NCBI RefSeq assembly: GCF_964340395.1
Contig: NC_135566.1
Coordinates: 8,696,001-8,760,000 of the forward strand
Direction: 5' to 3'
Source of the DNA: Glandiceps talaboti
Lineage: Eukaryota > Hemichordata > Enteropneusta > Spengelidae
DNA length: 64,000 bases
Every line of letters begins with the position of its first letter. Positions within the stretch are counted from its first letter, which is position 1. This document shows, piece after piece, positions 50,126 through 64,000 of the stretch. Position numbers and translations under genes: made by a program. Below the pieces are notes generated by a model. It ran no database searches. It was not told where the DNA came from and saw nothing but the letters and a program-made list of their open reading frames with translations.

Positions 50126-50705
50126 CTGTCTTCTGACTTCGTTACAACAGTTTTTATTGCATAGAAGGGATTTTCCTCAATATTTTTACTCGAGTGAAAA
50201 AAAACTTGCATAAAACCTCAATTCCACTATAAGATTGATATCTATGCATGCCTTCTATAACACAGTTCTAGGAACTTCACGTGTGGGCTCATTTTATCTC
50301 TCTCCATGTATAGTCAAATGGACAAATTTTGCCGAGAATCTACTTAAATTTCCTGCTGGGGAAAGGGTGAACAGTATTGTCAGTAGTAATCTATCACACA
50401 CAATGACAGGTGGTTGTAATTAGTTACTTCATTCAGTTTTCTACAAACTCAACCTCCAGTTTAAAGTAAGTCGCATTTATATCAATGCACCAATAGCATC
50501 GAACTAACGCTGTCTGTCAGTGGAAAGCAGTTCTTACTGAACAGGAATGTCATGCTAGAGAAAGTCATTTAAACCATATGCGGAGAGAGATCATTGAAAA
50601 CTATCCCACACATGTATAGTTTGTAGACCGTCTGTGACATACACAAGTAACAACTGTCTTCTGTCTTTGTTACAGAGATTTCCTCTACATTTTTTAGTGA
50701 TCAAT
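50126..50705 (+). repeat. Mixed dispersed repeats
   Basis: 'acaactgtcttctgacttcg' at 50126 recurs as 'acaactgtcttctgtctttg' at 50650. Between them, 50280-50375 is family E copy 2, related to 16665-16760. Confidence 0.45.
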
Positions 50706-50860
50706 TTTTCATTCTACTGGCAAGAAGTTGAAGAACCCATGGCCTACATGTACATGCAAGGAGTTGGTCACTTTGGTTTTTTGACATGACAATAATAAGG
50801 CAACTTATTAGGTCACTCATATTTGTCTTGGTTGAATGAATATGAAGAAAATATCAAAGA
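50690..50860. repeat. Fold-back family B, highly diverged copy
   Basis: 'ttttcattctactggcaaga', 'ggagttggtcact', 'caacttattaggtcactcat', 'cttggttgaatgaatatgaa', 'gaaaatat' follow the order of family B with many changes. Confidence 0.35.
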
Positions 50861-52496
50861 ATGATTTACAATATCACAGCTAAAAGACGTTCTCAGTTTT
50901 CTCTACTGACATCAACTTGTCCACACCTTATTGAAAATCTAAATTGTTCACTTTACCAAACACGCACCAATGAATACTTCCCGACAACACAAAATGAATA
51001 TCTCATGCACCAACAATGTACAAATTTTGGGTTAACCGAAAAAGCAAGATACAAATTTTTTCTTAACATTTCAAGTGATATCTCCGTAGTGATAAAATTA
51101 CACCATGGTGCAAGAATCAACAAACTTGGAATTAATATTCCGAACCTGAAAAAGTGTTCACTTACAACTACTGAAGGGTGAAGTGATAAAATATTTTATG
51201 TTTCAGATGAAAAAAGAATGATAGCTATGCACCTTTAAACATGAAATCTGTCATCACAAGTTCACTTTAAGAGGGTGTTCAAAATCTCACTTTCACTTTC
51301 TACAAACTTGATTGCATCATTCAATTTTTTTTTCTTTTTCTTCAAAAATTATCAGAATTGCAATATCGATCTTAAGCTTTAAAGGCCCATAAATCCGTCC
51401 TAGGTTCTCGCATAATAGTATTACATGGTACGATTATTTGAAGGATACTGATTATGTATGAGGTGATTATTTCTTTAGGTGTAATATTTTTCAGAGCTCT
51501 GCCGGACAACTGTTTGCAACATCTAAATTGCAATCCTAATCTTGAGGTATACGTCACTTTCTTTCATTCCTCCAGTAAAACGTGTAACAACCTGCCATCA
51601 ATGGTGACAAAATGTGAACAAATGGAGATGTTTATGACTCACTCAGGATACAGGAACTGTAAAAAAATACCACAATCAAGAGCAATCACTGATCTACAAA
51701 GATTCTGACACACTTCAAAATCAAATTACTCCATCTTAGTCACCTTGCACTGTGAGTGATATGTGTACACACTTGTCTCTCCAACACCCGATCAAGTGTT
51801 TCTCCCCTGTGACCTCAAGTGACCTCTTGTGTCAAAGGTCATGGAGTCCAAATGATAATTAAGAAGTCTCCAACTGTGACAAGTATGAGTGACATACATA
51901 TTGGCTGTTATGAAAGCAAACATTTACTGCATACAATTGTAGGCTCACACATTGTTTGAATACTTTTATTATATTGTGTTTTTATAAGTTTTCGGATTAA
52001 GTTTTTGGATTTTTTCCAAGACTTTCACCTGGATCTTTGTCAGTCGGAAAAACTCTGCACATCGCAGTATGAAAACAAATACAAAAGATTATATGTGAAT
52101 AAACCGTGAAAAATAATACTTTCTGAAGCATTAAGTATAATGATCTTAATTTTTTTTTTAAATTTGAATTTTTTAAGTTTGGGAACGCTAAAAAAGAGCA
52201 CCTTGTTTCATTTGAGATGATTATAGACTCGTGATGGGATTAGTTTCACATTGTTTGGCCGAAGTGTTGACAATGACACTGATATTTCATTAAAGTACAT
52301 GCAATTTGAACAGACACTGATCAAATATCATTGATAATGACATTGAAGTCTACTGAAGGAAGGAGGTCAATGTCTGGGTCAATGTGTGCAACAACTTGAT
52401 TTTGACATGTTTCGGGTAAAGAAGGTTTACATATTATTATCAGTGATCTATCTAGAGTATTTTCACAAAAGGCTCTGGTAGTATGAACACCTTCTA

Positions 52497-53070
52497 TATT
52501 TGAAACCTAAAAAGGGGGAGAATCTTGGGTCTTGTAGCTGTTGCTATATCATTTTCGTTTTCCATTAAACACTTTCACAAGATAACTAAGCTCACTAACT
52601 GCTAACACCTTCTGTAGTCTTAAAGGGGAACACTACTCCACAAAATAAATGTATTTTCATAAACTCTGGGTTCTGGAGAGTCATTTAATAATTTCACATC
52701 ACATAAAGTTTGCTCGGTCGCCAAGAAACCCTAAACTGAAACTCTTTTTCACTTCTATTTTTCTGTCATTGGTACACTGTTGCATCATGGTCTTAACAGA
52801 CATGAATATGCATTAGATGAACACTGAATATTCATGATCATAAGTGCTTATTTCCTTCAGATAAATAGTCATGAATATTCAGCATTCATCTAACATAGAA
52901 AGGAGGGAGAACTTGGGTCTTATGGTTGTAATTATGATATCATTTTTGTTTTCCATCGAATCTCTTAACAGAAAGACTGACAGCTATCACTAACACATTT
53001 GATACTTGCCAGTTAGAAACCAGGGAGGGGGACTCTTGGGTGTTGAGGATGTTATAATACCATTCTGTAT
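52497..53070 (+). repeat. Three related ~120-bp segments
   Basis: 'gagaatcttgggtcttgtag' (52519), 'gagaacttgggtcttatgg' (52906) and 'ggactcttgggtgttgagg' (53028), the first two followed by 'atatcattttcgttttccat'-like text. A weak fourth is near 57910. Confidence 0.55.
52812..52893. repeat. ~33-bp arm inverted repeat
   Basis: 'attagatgaacactgaatat' 'tcatga' at the left and 'tcatgaatattcagcattca' 'tctaac' at the right are complementary with a few mismatches around a short loop. It sits between two of the 120-bp segments. Confidence 0.7.
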
Positions 53071-53761
53071 AAAATGAAGTGTGTTGGAATATGAATTTCA
53101 TCTCAAGAGTATACTAAGAAATATTAGAAGGCTTTACGCGCTTGTTTATAATTTGTTCAGGGAAAACTCTGTCAACTGTGGTGATGAGCTTCCGATACAA
53201 TACACAATTAAAAATGATTTCTGAGCACACCACATCTTATTTCAAGAAATTATATTTTCATGAATATGTGTAATTTTCTCAACAGGCATGCTATTTGCAT
53301 GGTACAGTAACTTACTTACATTTCCTGTCAAAAATTTTCAATTTTTTTTCTGTGATTTGGCACATACACATCTTGTTATGAAACATGTAAATTTTCATGG
53401 ATAGGCCATTTTGGGGATTTCATAAAATTGTATCTCGTAAGTTTACTGATTAATTTCTTTTTTCTTTTTTTTTCTTTTTTTTTGAGATGTGGTTTTATCA
53501 AACCAATAAATGTGTTAATCCATCCTACTACCTCAGAAATATGAAGAAAAGTAAAAAATAAATTAAGCAGTTACTATATCAGAAATATGAATTAAAATTT
53601 TGTATATGGATATATGCACATAGTCTTTGCATATCTACATGAAGGGGCAAAGAACCACTTCTGTTTGTTGCTGTCAGTCATATACACAGGATACTACAAA
53701 ACAATCTATTCCTGTCAGCAGATAGCGTAGGATGCAATCACAAATTAATCTGAGTCCATTT

Positions 53762-53940
<179 letters not shown>

Positions 53941-55789
53941 TAACACCAGGTGTGGTGTATAGTGATGAGAATGAGTCATACAGTATATAGCGATGCAGAT
54001 TTCAAAGACAATTTTTCAAGTTGATGTTAAAATCTCAACGAAATGACACTTTCTTGATCCACGCATCATCTCATGGCACCATCAGCCGATGATGCGTTCA
54101 GTATGTAAAGTTGATAACACAGCCAGTGTAACTGATACAGTGGGATGAGTAATACTGCAGTTCTTTGTGATGGGTCACAGCATACATCTTGTGAATACGA
54201 GAGAGAGAGTGATTCACTACACATCAAGACTGTCTGATAAGATACATCCTCCATTTGAAATCACCGATGCAAAGTTGAACAATTAAATTATTCCTAGTGT
54301 TGCCAATCCTAAATTTCATTGTTGTCTGATGTCTAATGGCACCCCAAAATTTACACATCAAAGTGAGTTGTTGCAATAGGTGCTAGAAGGGCAGCCCTCT
54401 GGCCTGTACACTGACACGGTTCTGTCCTCCATAGGGACTGGTATTCTATACGGACTTAATGAGGACAACTACATACGGTGAGGATGCCAACTGGGATGTA
54501 AATTTTTCACTTGCTACGCTACACACTACTTTTTCCAATTATTTTGACAAGACAATTTACACACATCAGCTATGATGGCAGGATGAATGAAGTATACCAT
54601 CTGCTGTTAGCCTGGCATTAATTTTGTATGGACTGACGTAGCCACTTGACTGCAAAATTCGTCATTGTTCACGTTGTCGTTCCTGTAACCCCTCACTAAT
54701 TTGACAGTAGTGTAAACAACAACAAATCTTTTAATATATGACATTATATTTAATATCATATATTTTGTATAACAGAGTTGTTTTGCTAGTACCCTGGTAG
54801 TGTCTGGGAACCTCAGTAACAAAGGGGGAAATCTGGTGAATGTGATAGCGCTCCCATCATGAATTCAGATATGACATAATACTTTAGTTACTAAAAAATT
54901 AGTTATCCTTTAAAAACATACCTAGCCACTTCTTTAATGAAATATTGACATTGGTTGGTTCTTAAATACACTTAAGTGTGTACTCCGTATGTTTATTTTA
55001 TCCACTGACTCCAGCTGAAAACAGGGCCTCATGATCAGTTTCAGACTGTGCCACTTTTAACTGTAATGTCATTTACGTGATATATACTATAGTGAGCACA
55101 CATGTGGCTAGACTCTATTGCTTGTCAGAATACAATAGTAAGGTCAAAGGTCACCTTCATCTCAGACATTAGAACTGCTGATGATTGAAAGAGACTGCAT
55201 GATCTATAAATTGCCATGGCTCACTAACACTCAATACTGACACAAAACATGATAAATTTTCCAGCATCATTTATCAATGCTATCACCTGGCTGATGGATG
55301 TACTAGTATGGAGCAGTTTTTTGCAATATATGGTATTACATGTATGCAGTAGATTGGGTTGAATCCCCGGGTTGAAGACATCATGTGAATTCATATTATT
55401 AGCAATTTCTATTTCACTGTACTTGAAATGACGGTTCGTTAAAATGGACTCACTAAAGCTCAATTTTTGTTGTGGACACGATTATCATATAGTTGCCTCA
55501 AGCTCTATATCATCATGGTGTGTTTATGAAAACATTGCCAATTCCATTGTAATGTCTCATTACTGTTTAATAGATCATATTCAGCATACTTGTACTAGCT
55601 AGTTTGGAATTTAATACACCATAGATTTGTGTAAGTGAAGCACTATATTTGTACCTTCTCTTGGTGATAACAAATGGATACACAATATGATAAAACATGA
55701 CAAAAATATGATTACGACACAACAACCGACACTGCATATTGTGTCGACGCAAGGCATGACAAGACAAAACAAGACAACATACTCCTCCA

Positions 55790-56012
55790 CACCACACCAC
55801 ACCACACCACACCACAACACAACACGTAACACACCACACCACAAGATAACACAACACAACACAACATGACACAACACAATGCAATGCAACGCAACACAAC
55901 ACAACATGGCACGTAAGGGACAACACAACACAATGTAAATACAACACAACACAACACAACACAACACAACACAACACAACACAACACAACAACACAACAC
56001 AACACAACACCA
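55790..56012. repeat. ACACC/ACAAC pentanucleotide repeats
   Basis: 'accac' units at 55790-55850, then interrupted 'acaac' units to 56012. They create Cys/Val-rich open frames on the minus strand with no gene support. Confidence 0.9.
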
Positions 56013-57424
56013 TGTATAGATAAGATTCAAAACGTGAAAGTATTTCTCTGTGAGGCCTCTCAAATTACAAACCATTTCAATCAGTAAGGCACTGTTTACC
56101 AATGTAATGAAATGTACATTAAGATTTCACTGAGAGATGAGATCTTATCAAAGTAGCAACCTACTTCATCCATATTGTAAAACATTCATCACAAATTGAT
56201 CGGAAGGCATCACAAAGTGACTGTATTTGAGAGTCTACAGCTCTGCGATTACATAAAGTATCATGTGGTCTGCAGACAATGCTTTCTGAATTCTGAGCAG
56301 TACAATTATCTGTGCACCATAAATGGACTCTATTGGTTTCACATGTCATTTAGCATTGCCTGCTGGTACCTACTGCTGTGCCATTGTGATATGACTTGAC
56401 TACTGGAGACAATGACATTTGACAGTAGTGTATATGTTTTGTATAACGTTTACAGAAAAGCCATGAATCCCTTGTCTACAGACGCCGACATCAATCTTAA
56501 ACTTAAAGGCCCAGGATTCAATCCCATGTTCTCACATCAGTGTTATGTTATCAGTGAAGCTGTAATACATGTAATACATCACTCTTCTGTTCTGGACCAA
56601 ATTTTATTTTCATATATTTTACAAGACAACTGTTTTTCATAAATATATTTTAATCCTTATCTTGGTCTTTAAGAATTATGGATGCTGTGTTTTTTGTTTT
56701 GTTTGTGTTTCTTTTGGACCAACCTTTCAATATAAAATGACAGTTTTTAATGACCAAAATGCTTTAAATCATGACTAGATAAGAACAGCAAGCCTTCTGA
56801 AGAATTTGAAATCTGTTCAAAATTTACTGAATTCATTCCCCCTCCCCCTCTATTAATATACCAAAGCACCTATATGTGACACTATAGCAAAAACATGTGT
56901 CTTTCCCTAATGACGTTGATAATTTCAAAGATGGTTTCTACAGTTTCTGCTCTATGTATTTCACATACATTTATTACATTTATTCCAACCATAATTAATA
57001 AAAGGTATATATATCATATTAATTCTAAATCTTTGAAGCATACAGTTCAAAATCGTTAACACATGCTCTAGATGTATGAATGATTACCATGGTTACAAGT
57101 TACCATGGTTACAACCAAAGTATCGTACTGCTCCTTATTTAATTATTTAAATCTTCTTTCATTCTTTTTCTCACTCGAGAGAAATATGAAAATTTTATGG
57201 CAAACATTAAGACAAATTGATGTCTTTAATACCTTGGGGGTACAAATTTTCTTCATAAAAATCATCTAAGTCATTTCATAATCCTTGTCTGGAATGGAAA
57301 TGTATACATTACCACATTAATCTCTGTTTTATCGCCATGGTATTATTATTTTGTATTATTTTACTAGCGTATTACACATATTTTGTATAGTTTCAAGTTA
57401 CATCTGTATTTTAAAATTCCAGTC

Positions 57425-57560
57425 TGTGTATTGTTATGGAAAGCGCACTGAGACGCAGTGTAGTGCGCTCTTTTATAAGAAATAAATTATTATTATTATT
57501 ATTATATATTAAATTATATATTATTATTATTATTATTATTATATTATATTATTATATTAT
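57425..57560 (+). mobile_element. 3' tail of a retroelement with (ATT)n
   Basis: 'gaaagcgcactgagacgcag' then 'tgtagtgcgctcttttataa' and 'gaaataaattattattatt' resembles the common 'GCGCT...TATAAGAAATAAATTATTATT' 3' end of animal SINE/LINE-type elements. The body upstream was not recognised. Confidence 0.45.
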
Positions 57561-57639
57561 TATGATGTGAAATGGCTACATTACTGTCATATGCAATATG
57601 TATTTATGTATATACATGTACATAAATACAAACATATTA

Positions 57640-57855
<216 letters not shown>

Positions 57856-59924
57856 TATACATTAGTAGAGATATCTGCTCACAACCCATAAATTCCACAG
57901 TCTAGTTTGAGACCAGGAAGGGAACATCTGGGACCTGATGAATATTATAATAACAACCACCATTTTCACATCAATGACAGGAGTGTGATTTTTATTTCAT
58001 CAAGCCAGTGTTCAGAAATAACCAAGCAAGGTGTCTCTGTATTATCTTGTCCAGGTAGATAATACATGTAGAGATTGTGAAATACTTACACACACTGTCT
58101 GAATAATACCCATGACTCATAGTCTAGAGAAAACACTGCTTATTGTGAATCAGGGGTCATGACTAGACTAGTTCTAATAAACCAAAATATTCCTGTGCCC
58201 CTAGTACGAAGATTTCTAATACTGATTATAATTTCTTTCTTAAATACATACTTGTATTTTAGTATCTGGTGAAATAAACATAATACTCCCCTCCCATCTA
58301 CTTTTATTGATATTTTTTCATTCATTTCATTTTATCAATTTCAGTACTTTCAGTCAAGGACTATGTACACTAACATGGATAGTATTACTGTACATCTCTA
58401 CAGACTCAAGATATTATCAGTCACAATAATAATGTCATCTTCACAAATTTAATATTTTAAAATAATTTCACAGAAATCTGTGTTTTGAAGGTCAAGGTCA
58501 GACTGGGGTTAAAATTTTGGTACCAAAACAGTCATCTAGATGAATTCTATTGTAAAAACTGGTCCTGAACAAACAAGTGATTCTATGTATTTTTAACCAC
58601 TATGGCTGCAATAATAAGACAGTTGTAATCAAAGTCTGTGAGATTCAAACATTGGGGTTTTAATGTATCAATGGTTGAATGATTATAGTTCAACTTTGGG
58701 TGGGAAAAAACAGACTGTTTTTCTCTATCTCTGTCCGTCAATTCATACAGTATTGTCAGAACTTGGGATTCAAACATGGGTGGGGGGGTTGGGTGGGGGG
58801 TGGTGGGTGGTTTACAGGCGTTGTCTGGATTAGAGTCAAAAGTTGAACATGAAAAACATTTGTCTGGTGTGGCGAACTATAGAACAAGTTGGTCAATAAT
58901 GAAAGAATGATTTTAATTAACTATGACTTAACTGATAAGATGCACTATTTAATACCAGAACTTGGGATTCAACATTGGGGTTATAAAACCCATGGTCTCC
59001 AATCATCAACATGGCCACTGAGAGTGTGATACCTCATTTTACAATTTTTCATTTTAATTCCATTTTGTAATTGTGTCTGAGGTAGACATCAAGGGGAAGG
59101 GACTTAGCTGTGAAGTATTTATGAGTCTGCGTCAACATACGGCAGTGCAATAACTGGGATTAACTCACTGACTTTGTGGAGACACATAGATTATGATGGC
59201 TAATCCTCTAGAGTTTAAAACAGATAGTTTGTACAGCCACATTGAACAAGCAATCATTTGCTCAATAATTAATCTTTCTCCCAAAAATATACCCTGAAGA
59301 ACGCTTTTCCATTCATAAAATATATCTTTAAATATTGCACACTTTTTTTGTTGGGGGCTACCTAACTGAATTATAAATAAGTGTCTGGAACATTTTAAAA
59401 TTTTTTAAAAATTAATTATCGAGTATCTAAGCGCTTTGTGTGAATATTGCAAGATTACACTCCTTCAAACAGCAGTGTGTTACAAGCTCAGCAGAAGATT
59501 GTCATTTATAGTTATATAGTATGATTTTTTACTGAGCAGTTGTAGGGTCCATGGCTTAATAGGCACTACAATTAGATGATGTTTTGGACTGTTTATTCAA
59601 GCGACCAATTATGGACTACTGAAGGCCAGGATTCAAGCTAACTTGTTATCATAGTTCACTGTGGGATATTGAGATGCCAATCTCTTTGGGCAAACAGTGC
59701 ATGTTGACTTTGCTGACAGTATAAACAAACACATGCAGCATGGCACACTATTAACCAATACATGTATGTGCTATATGATGAGAGTGCAATAGACGCATTC
59801 AGACATTGAGTTGAGGGGATTTGTATTTGAGTACACTGTATGCTAGGTTTGTGAGGTGGGAGTGGGAGTGGGAGTGGCACACTGGGGTCTATGTTGTTGG
59901 GAAAAGAATTGGCATATGCAGGTC

Positions 59925-60165
59925 TGTGTATATGGAAAAGAGAGTAGCAAATCCTGGTATCTGCCTATGGGAAAGGCAAATCCAGGTCTGTCTATATGGG
60001 AAAGGGAGTGGCAAATCCAGGTCTGTGCATATGGGAAAGGGAATGACAAATCCAGGTCTGTGTATATGGGAAAGGGAGTGTTATGTGTATGGGAATGGGA
60101 GCAACAAATCCAGGTCTGTGTTTATGGGATACAAAATGGTAGCAAATCTAGGTCTGTGTTTACAT
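59925..60165 (+). repeat. ~41-45-bp minisatellite, about six copies
   Basis: 'gcaaatccaggtctgtgtat' 'atgggaaagggagtg' repeats with small changes. Confidence 0.85.
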
Positions 60166-62447
60166 GGATCTTAATATACTGTTAGAAAGGAATGTAATTT
60201 ATATGCTGTATTCAAACTGGTACCAAATTTAGAAAATAAGTGAAAGAAATTACAGTGCCAAAAATATACAATATAATGTTTGGTGCAATTAGAATGACAA
60301 GTCATTGATCAAAACCTACATCTCAACATCTAATAAAGCCTGTCATTATGTATTAATTACAACATCTTTTATAATTGGTATGATATTTAGTGATATGGTA
60401 AAACCACAATTATACGGAAAATTACAGTTTTGGCTGGGTAGGAGCTGACGTCACCTATATTTCTGCTTTCGTCATGAGAAGTAGCTGGAATGCAGGTGAA
60501 AGTGTTATGTGTGCAATGTTTGTAAGTAGTTGAGACTAGGGTAGCAATACAAGGGTAAAATCCATTTACACAAAGTATGGGCAATAATGTGTAAAGTGCA
60601 TCCAAGCTCAGACTAGGGGTAACAGCCATTTAGGTGAGATGTGCATGGCCCTGGCTGTGTGGGCAATAATGGTGTATCACCACCCTACTACAACTAGCAA
60701 TACAAAGCCTTTTAAATGGCATGAGTAAGACATCTTAGCTAATATGAACAGTCTATTCCTTACAACTCACTTAATTCAATTTGTGTGAAATTCAATCAGA
60801 CACGAATGCCATTGAGTTGACCCGACATGTCAAATTACCAGTACAGAAGGTGATTGTCTGCTAAATGTGACACCGATGGTAGCAAACAAACACACATATA
60901 GGGTAGTGATAGTTTGCTAGGACGAGGGGAATTAAGGAGGGGGAGGGGGGAGTGTCCAACTGCTTTGAGGGAAATAATACTTATAGGCTAGGAATGGGGA
61001 GATAATAGAGGCTATGGGATGGTGAGGGGGGGGGGGAGCCTGAATAGGAGAGTTATTATATCTATTTTGTTAGTATACCGACACAAAGCAACTATGCAAA
61101 CTTGCTAAAAATTCAAATAGTCTTTGATTAATATCTTTAAGTAATTTTCTAATGTCCATGGCAACCAGTGACCGCCACACATTAATACTGCATAACTTCA
61201 AAAAAAAGGGAAGGAAATCGTTTTACTACTACATATATCTGTTGTATATTTTTGACTTTATGGCTGAAAATTTAACAAAATCTTTTTTGTGATAAACTTA
61301 TAGGTTGTATGTATATACACAGTGCTTGGTGCAATACTACATGGTCATAACGAGTTGAGTAATATACAAAAGAATGTTACACACAAATATAAAAAATATG
61401 TCAACATTACAGCAAACTGTAGATTTATCATCGCCATAACGACTGACAGTGATACAATCATTATTACATAACTAAAACATCAAATACACTTAATACAATA
61501 TTAATATTAAATACATACGATATGTCATCGATAAATCATAACATAATTATTAACAGATTTTTTTTTTTCAATAAGAGAAAAAAACACTGTCAAGAACACA
61601 TATGTTATGTAAATGTACAGTAGTTGAATGGCTATGTAAGCCTATAGAAATTCAATGTCAATATTTATATTAAAATAATCAATCGAAATAACAGAAATTT
61701 GTAGTTGGATTATGCAATATAAATCACTCTATTATTGCTCCATTTCTAACTGGCCGGGGTACTTTTTTTCCGAGTTTGCTAGACTCATATGATGATTTAT
61801 CAGCATCTGCAGTATGCCTGAATGGCTATAACTCACTATAGGGTTGAATGACCAGGAATGACTCGTTTCACCTTGGTTTTAATGATACGCCTCCATAGAA
61901 ACCAAAATTTACTGCCCCGTCTATGTGCATTGTGTTTACTGCACTCGCCTGAAGGCTTTGTAATTGTGTGTGTATGTTATGTATGTGTGTGTCAATATAT
62001 TTTACAACTTTAGTAAGATGGAGAATAATTCATAAATTTCACTTTATGGGAGACATTTTTTATTCATAATATTGCAGTAATTATGTCTATCAACATTCAT
62101 GTCTTTGTTATTGATGTCTTTCTACACTCACTGCAGTCATAAAATGCATCCATCTATTTCTTGCTTTGACTACAAGTGACTATAGGGAGCAGTTAGCGTT
62201 TCATTCATCTTTTTCCCCTTAATGAGAGTCTTGAGGTGATTCTTAAAGAACTGCAATGATTGATCCAGTTTCATCACCTTTTGTACTCTCCTGGGTTTTT
62301 CGTGTGTGTTTTTTTCTTATTTTTTTCTTTGCATGCATGTAGATTAGTTTACTTGTCTGGTGTACCCTTACTGCTCAAGAAACACACCAATATATATATG
62401 TACATTTAGGGGTGGGATGCCTATCAACTATGTGCTGTGATGTGTAT

Positions 62448-62512
62448 ACAATGTATGTATGTATGTATGTATGTATGTATGTATGTATGTATGTATGTAT
62501 GTATGCATGTGT
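62448..62512. repeat. (TGTA)n microsatellite
   Basis: About 14 uninterrupted ATGT/TGTA units. Confidence 0.95.
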
Positions 62513-63711
62513 ATTGTAAAGTGTGTGTGGTATATTGCACCTGTGGTGTAAAGGTGTGAGTGAGTGATTTGTGTTTGGTGAACATTGTATATGCTATGGT
62601 GTGTCTGTATGTGCATGTGAGGTGGACGCGGGAATGACAATGTACATAAAAATCCACACGTCACATATTCCATAGACCTATGACTACACATGTCTAATAT
62701 ATATAATGATCTCTTTTCAGTTTGCAGGCTTTGCTACGTTGAGGAGTAGATCCATACTAAAATAGCACTTGATATCACTGACACTGTCAATTGTTAATGC
62801 TGTGTGCCTGGGGCGTCAACTCAACACTCATGTCTCAATTCTATCAAATTGTACAGATCCAGACTGTCTCACCGGACTAGAATATCGTGTACGGTAGAAC
62901 CGTCTAGACGAAAAAAAACGAGTGAGATTTGAATACTAATCCAACTTAGGATTAATATTTAATATTCTTGAACATCCAATCTAATCAAATCTGATTAGAA
63001 CCAGATACAATTTGATGTCAAACAGACACGTTTTCTGGTCTATTTTCACTTCACTGGATTCCAAGTTTCTGGTTGAGTTGTGTTGCCGCAGCATGTTACA
63101 GATACAGCCTGTTTGTAGATTTGTGTAATGCCAAATATTGTGAACTGCAAAGGTGACTGACTGTAACTGGTAGAATGGAAAGATAAAGGTCAGACAACAG
63201 TGACCCAAGTTTAAGTTGTTGGATATCTTATTTACATCAACCAACGCTTCACTTCATCTGGTTCAACTGTAATTTGTAGTCTGTGTTGGCCACCTTGTCA
63301 ATTGACATTTACATATTAGAATCATGGCAAATATGTCATCATGCATTTCTAGTAAGTCGATTTAGACTAAAGTTAATATAAAATGACACACTTACAGACT
63401 GTGTCCTCAAAGTCTAAGAAAATGCATATAGATGATGCAGAATCATTGACATGCAACTCTATGTGATGCACCATAGTTTGGGTTTTTCCTATAGCTACGC
63501 ACCACAGTTTTTTTTCCTACAGCTATCCCTTACTATATAGTGACTCACAAGAAACCCGTATTCTATCATTTTGACCCACAACAACAAATTTCTTTGATGG
63601 CAACTCATTCAGATGTATTAACATCACTGCAGCTGGGTGATTGTGATTGTGTGCAAAATGCAGTCAAGAGAAAGAGCCACATGTCAAGTAATAATCTGGA
63701 AATTATATGCC

Positions 63712-63803
63712 ACGACTTTCACATCTTTTCATCGCGACTTTCACTTATTTTCATCGCGACTTTCACATCTTTTCATCGCGACTTTCACTTATTTTCATCT
63801 AAT
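63712..63803 (+). repeat. 22-bp tandem repeat, four copies
   Basis: 'cgcgactttcacatctttt' and 'cgcgactttcacttatttt' alternate, each followed by 'cat', so the higher-order period is 44 bp. Confidence 0.85.
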
Positions 63804-64000
63804 GAATAGGACAATGGAGTCCAGACTATTGGTATATGTCTATATCTACAAGACAGGCCTTAAATACAATACATCACTATTATAAGTACAGTTGGTGCAA
63901 CATATGGATGGTGACAAAGCCCTGACAACTTGATCTTAACCAGTGCTCACCCCCACAGTGACCTTGTCAATTGCTTATGTATGAGACAAGACAGCCCATG

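Noticed and set aside
50861-51181. 106-residue plus-strand open frame
   Set aside because: Same reasons. It begins inside a decayed fold-back copy and shows no motif I recognise.
55567-56102. Cys/Val-rich 97-163-residue minus-strand frames
   Set aside because: They translate ACAAC/ACACC repeats. The cysteine pattern is periodic, not a domain.

Overview
This is an AT-rich, intron-rich animal nuclear sequence. Conserved exons with GT/AG boundaries, 0.1-15 kb introns, abundant microsatellites and minisatellites, fold-back MITE-like elements and a tRNA-derived SINE point to a metazoan, most likely a marine invertebrate. I cannot fix the phylum from sequence alone. I see no bacterial operons, CRISPR arrays or viral genes.

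Four genes can be supported. (1) Positions 1-5617, plus strand: the 3' five coding exons of a SLC15A3/SLC15A4-type proton-coupled peptide/histidine transporter; its 5' exons lie left of the window. (2) Positions 10100-25624, plus strand: a complete argininosuccinate lyase (ASL) gene with 14 in-phase coding exons and a second possible first exon at 13969-14070. (3) Positions 29683-32008, plus strand: a two-exon, 667-residue C2H2 zinc-finger protein. (4) Positions 43736-48940, minus strand: the 3' seven coding exons of nucleoredoxin (NXN), including the exon pair that builds its WCPPC redox motif; its 5' exon(s) were not found and probably lie right of the window, so 48941-64000 is probably NXN intron. 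The genes do not form a pathway: lysosomal transport, urea-cycle/arginine synthesis, transcription and redox/Wnt signalling.

Repeats dominate the rest. A 3.9 kb satellite of ~350-bp units (34131-37985) has a regular higher-order pattern that loses one unit per block (1542, 1180, 843 bp) and is bounded by ~40-bp direct repeats. Several minisatellites are built on splice junctions: the exon 11 donor of ASL is copied 17 times into its intron, the exon 9 acceptor of ASL is copied upstream about every 100 bp, the end of ASL exon 2 is duplicated with a decoy donor, and an NXN array abuts the acceptor of the redox exon. The stop-codon region of the transporter gene is also duplicated in tandem. At least four dispersed repeat families recur in the window (TIR-MITE A, fold-back B, family C, and a tRNA-derived SINE whose tRNA-like head has been amplified into its own array). 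Two strong fold-back elements lie just 3' of ASL and of the zinc-finger gene.

All exon calls were made by eye from reading-frame continuity, splice signals and recall of family sequences. No alignment or search was run.
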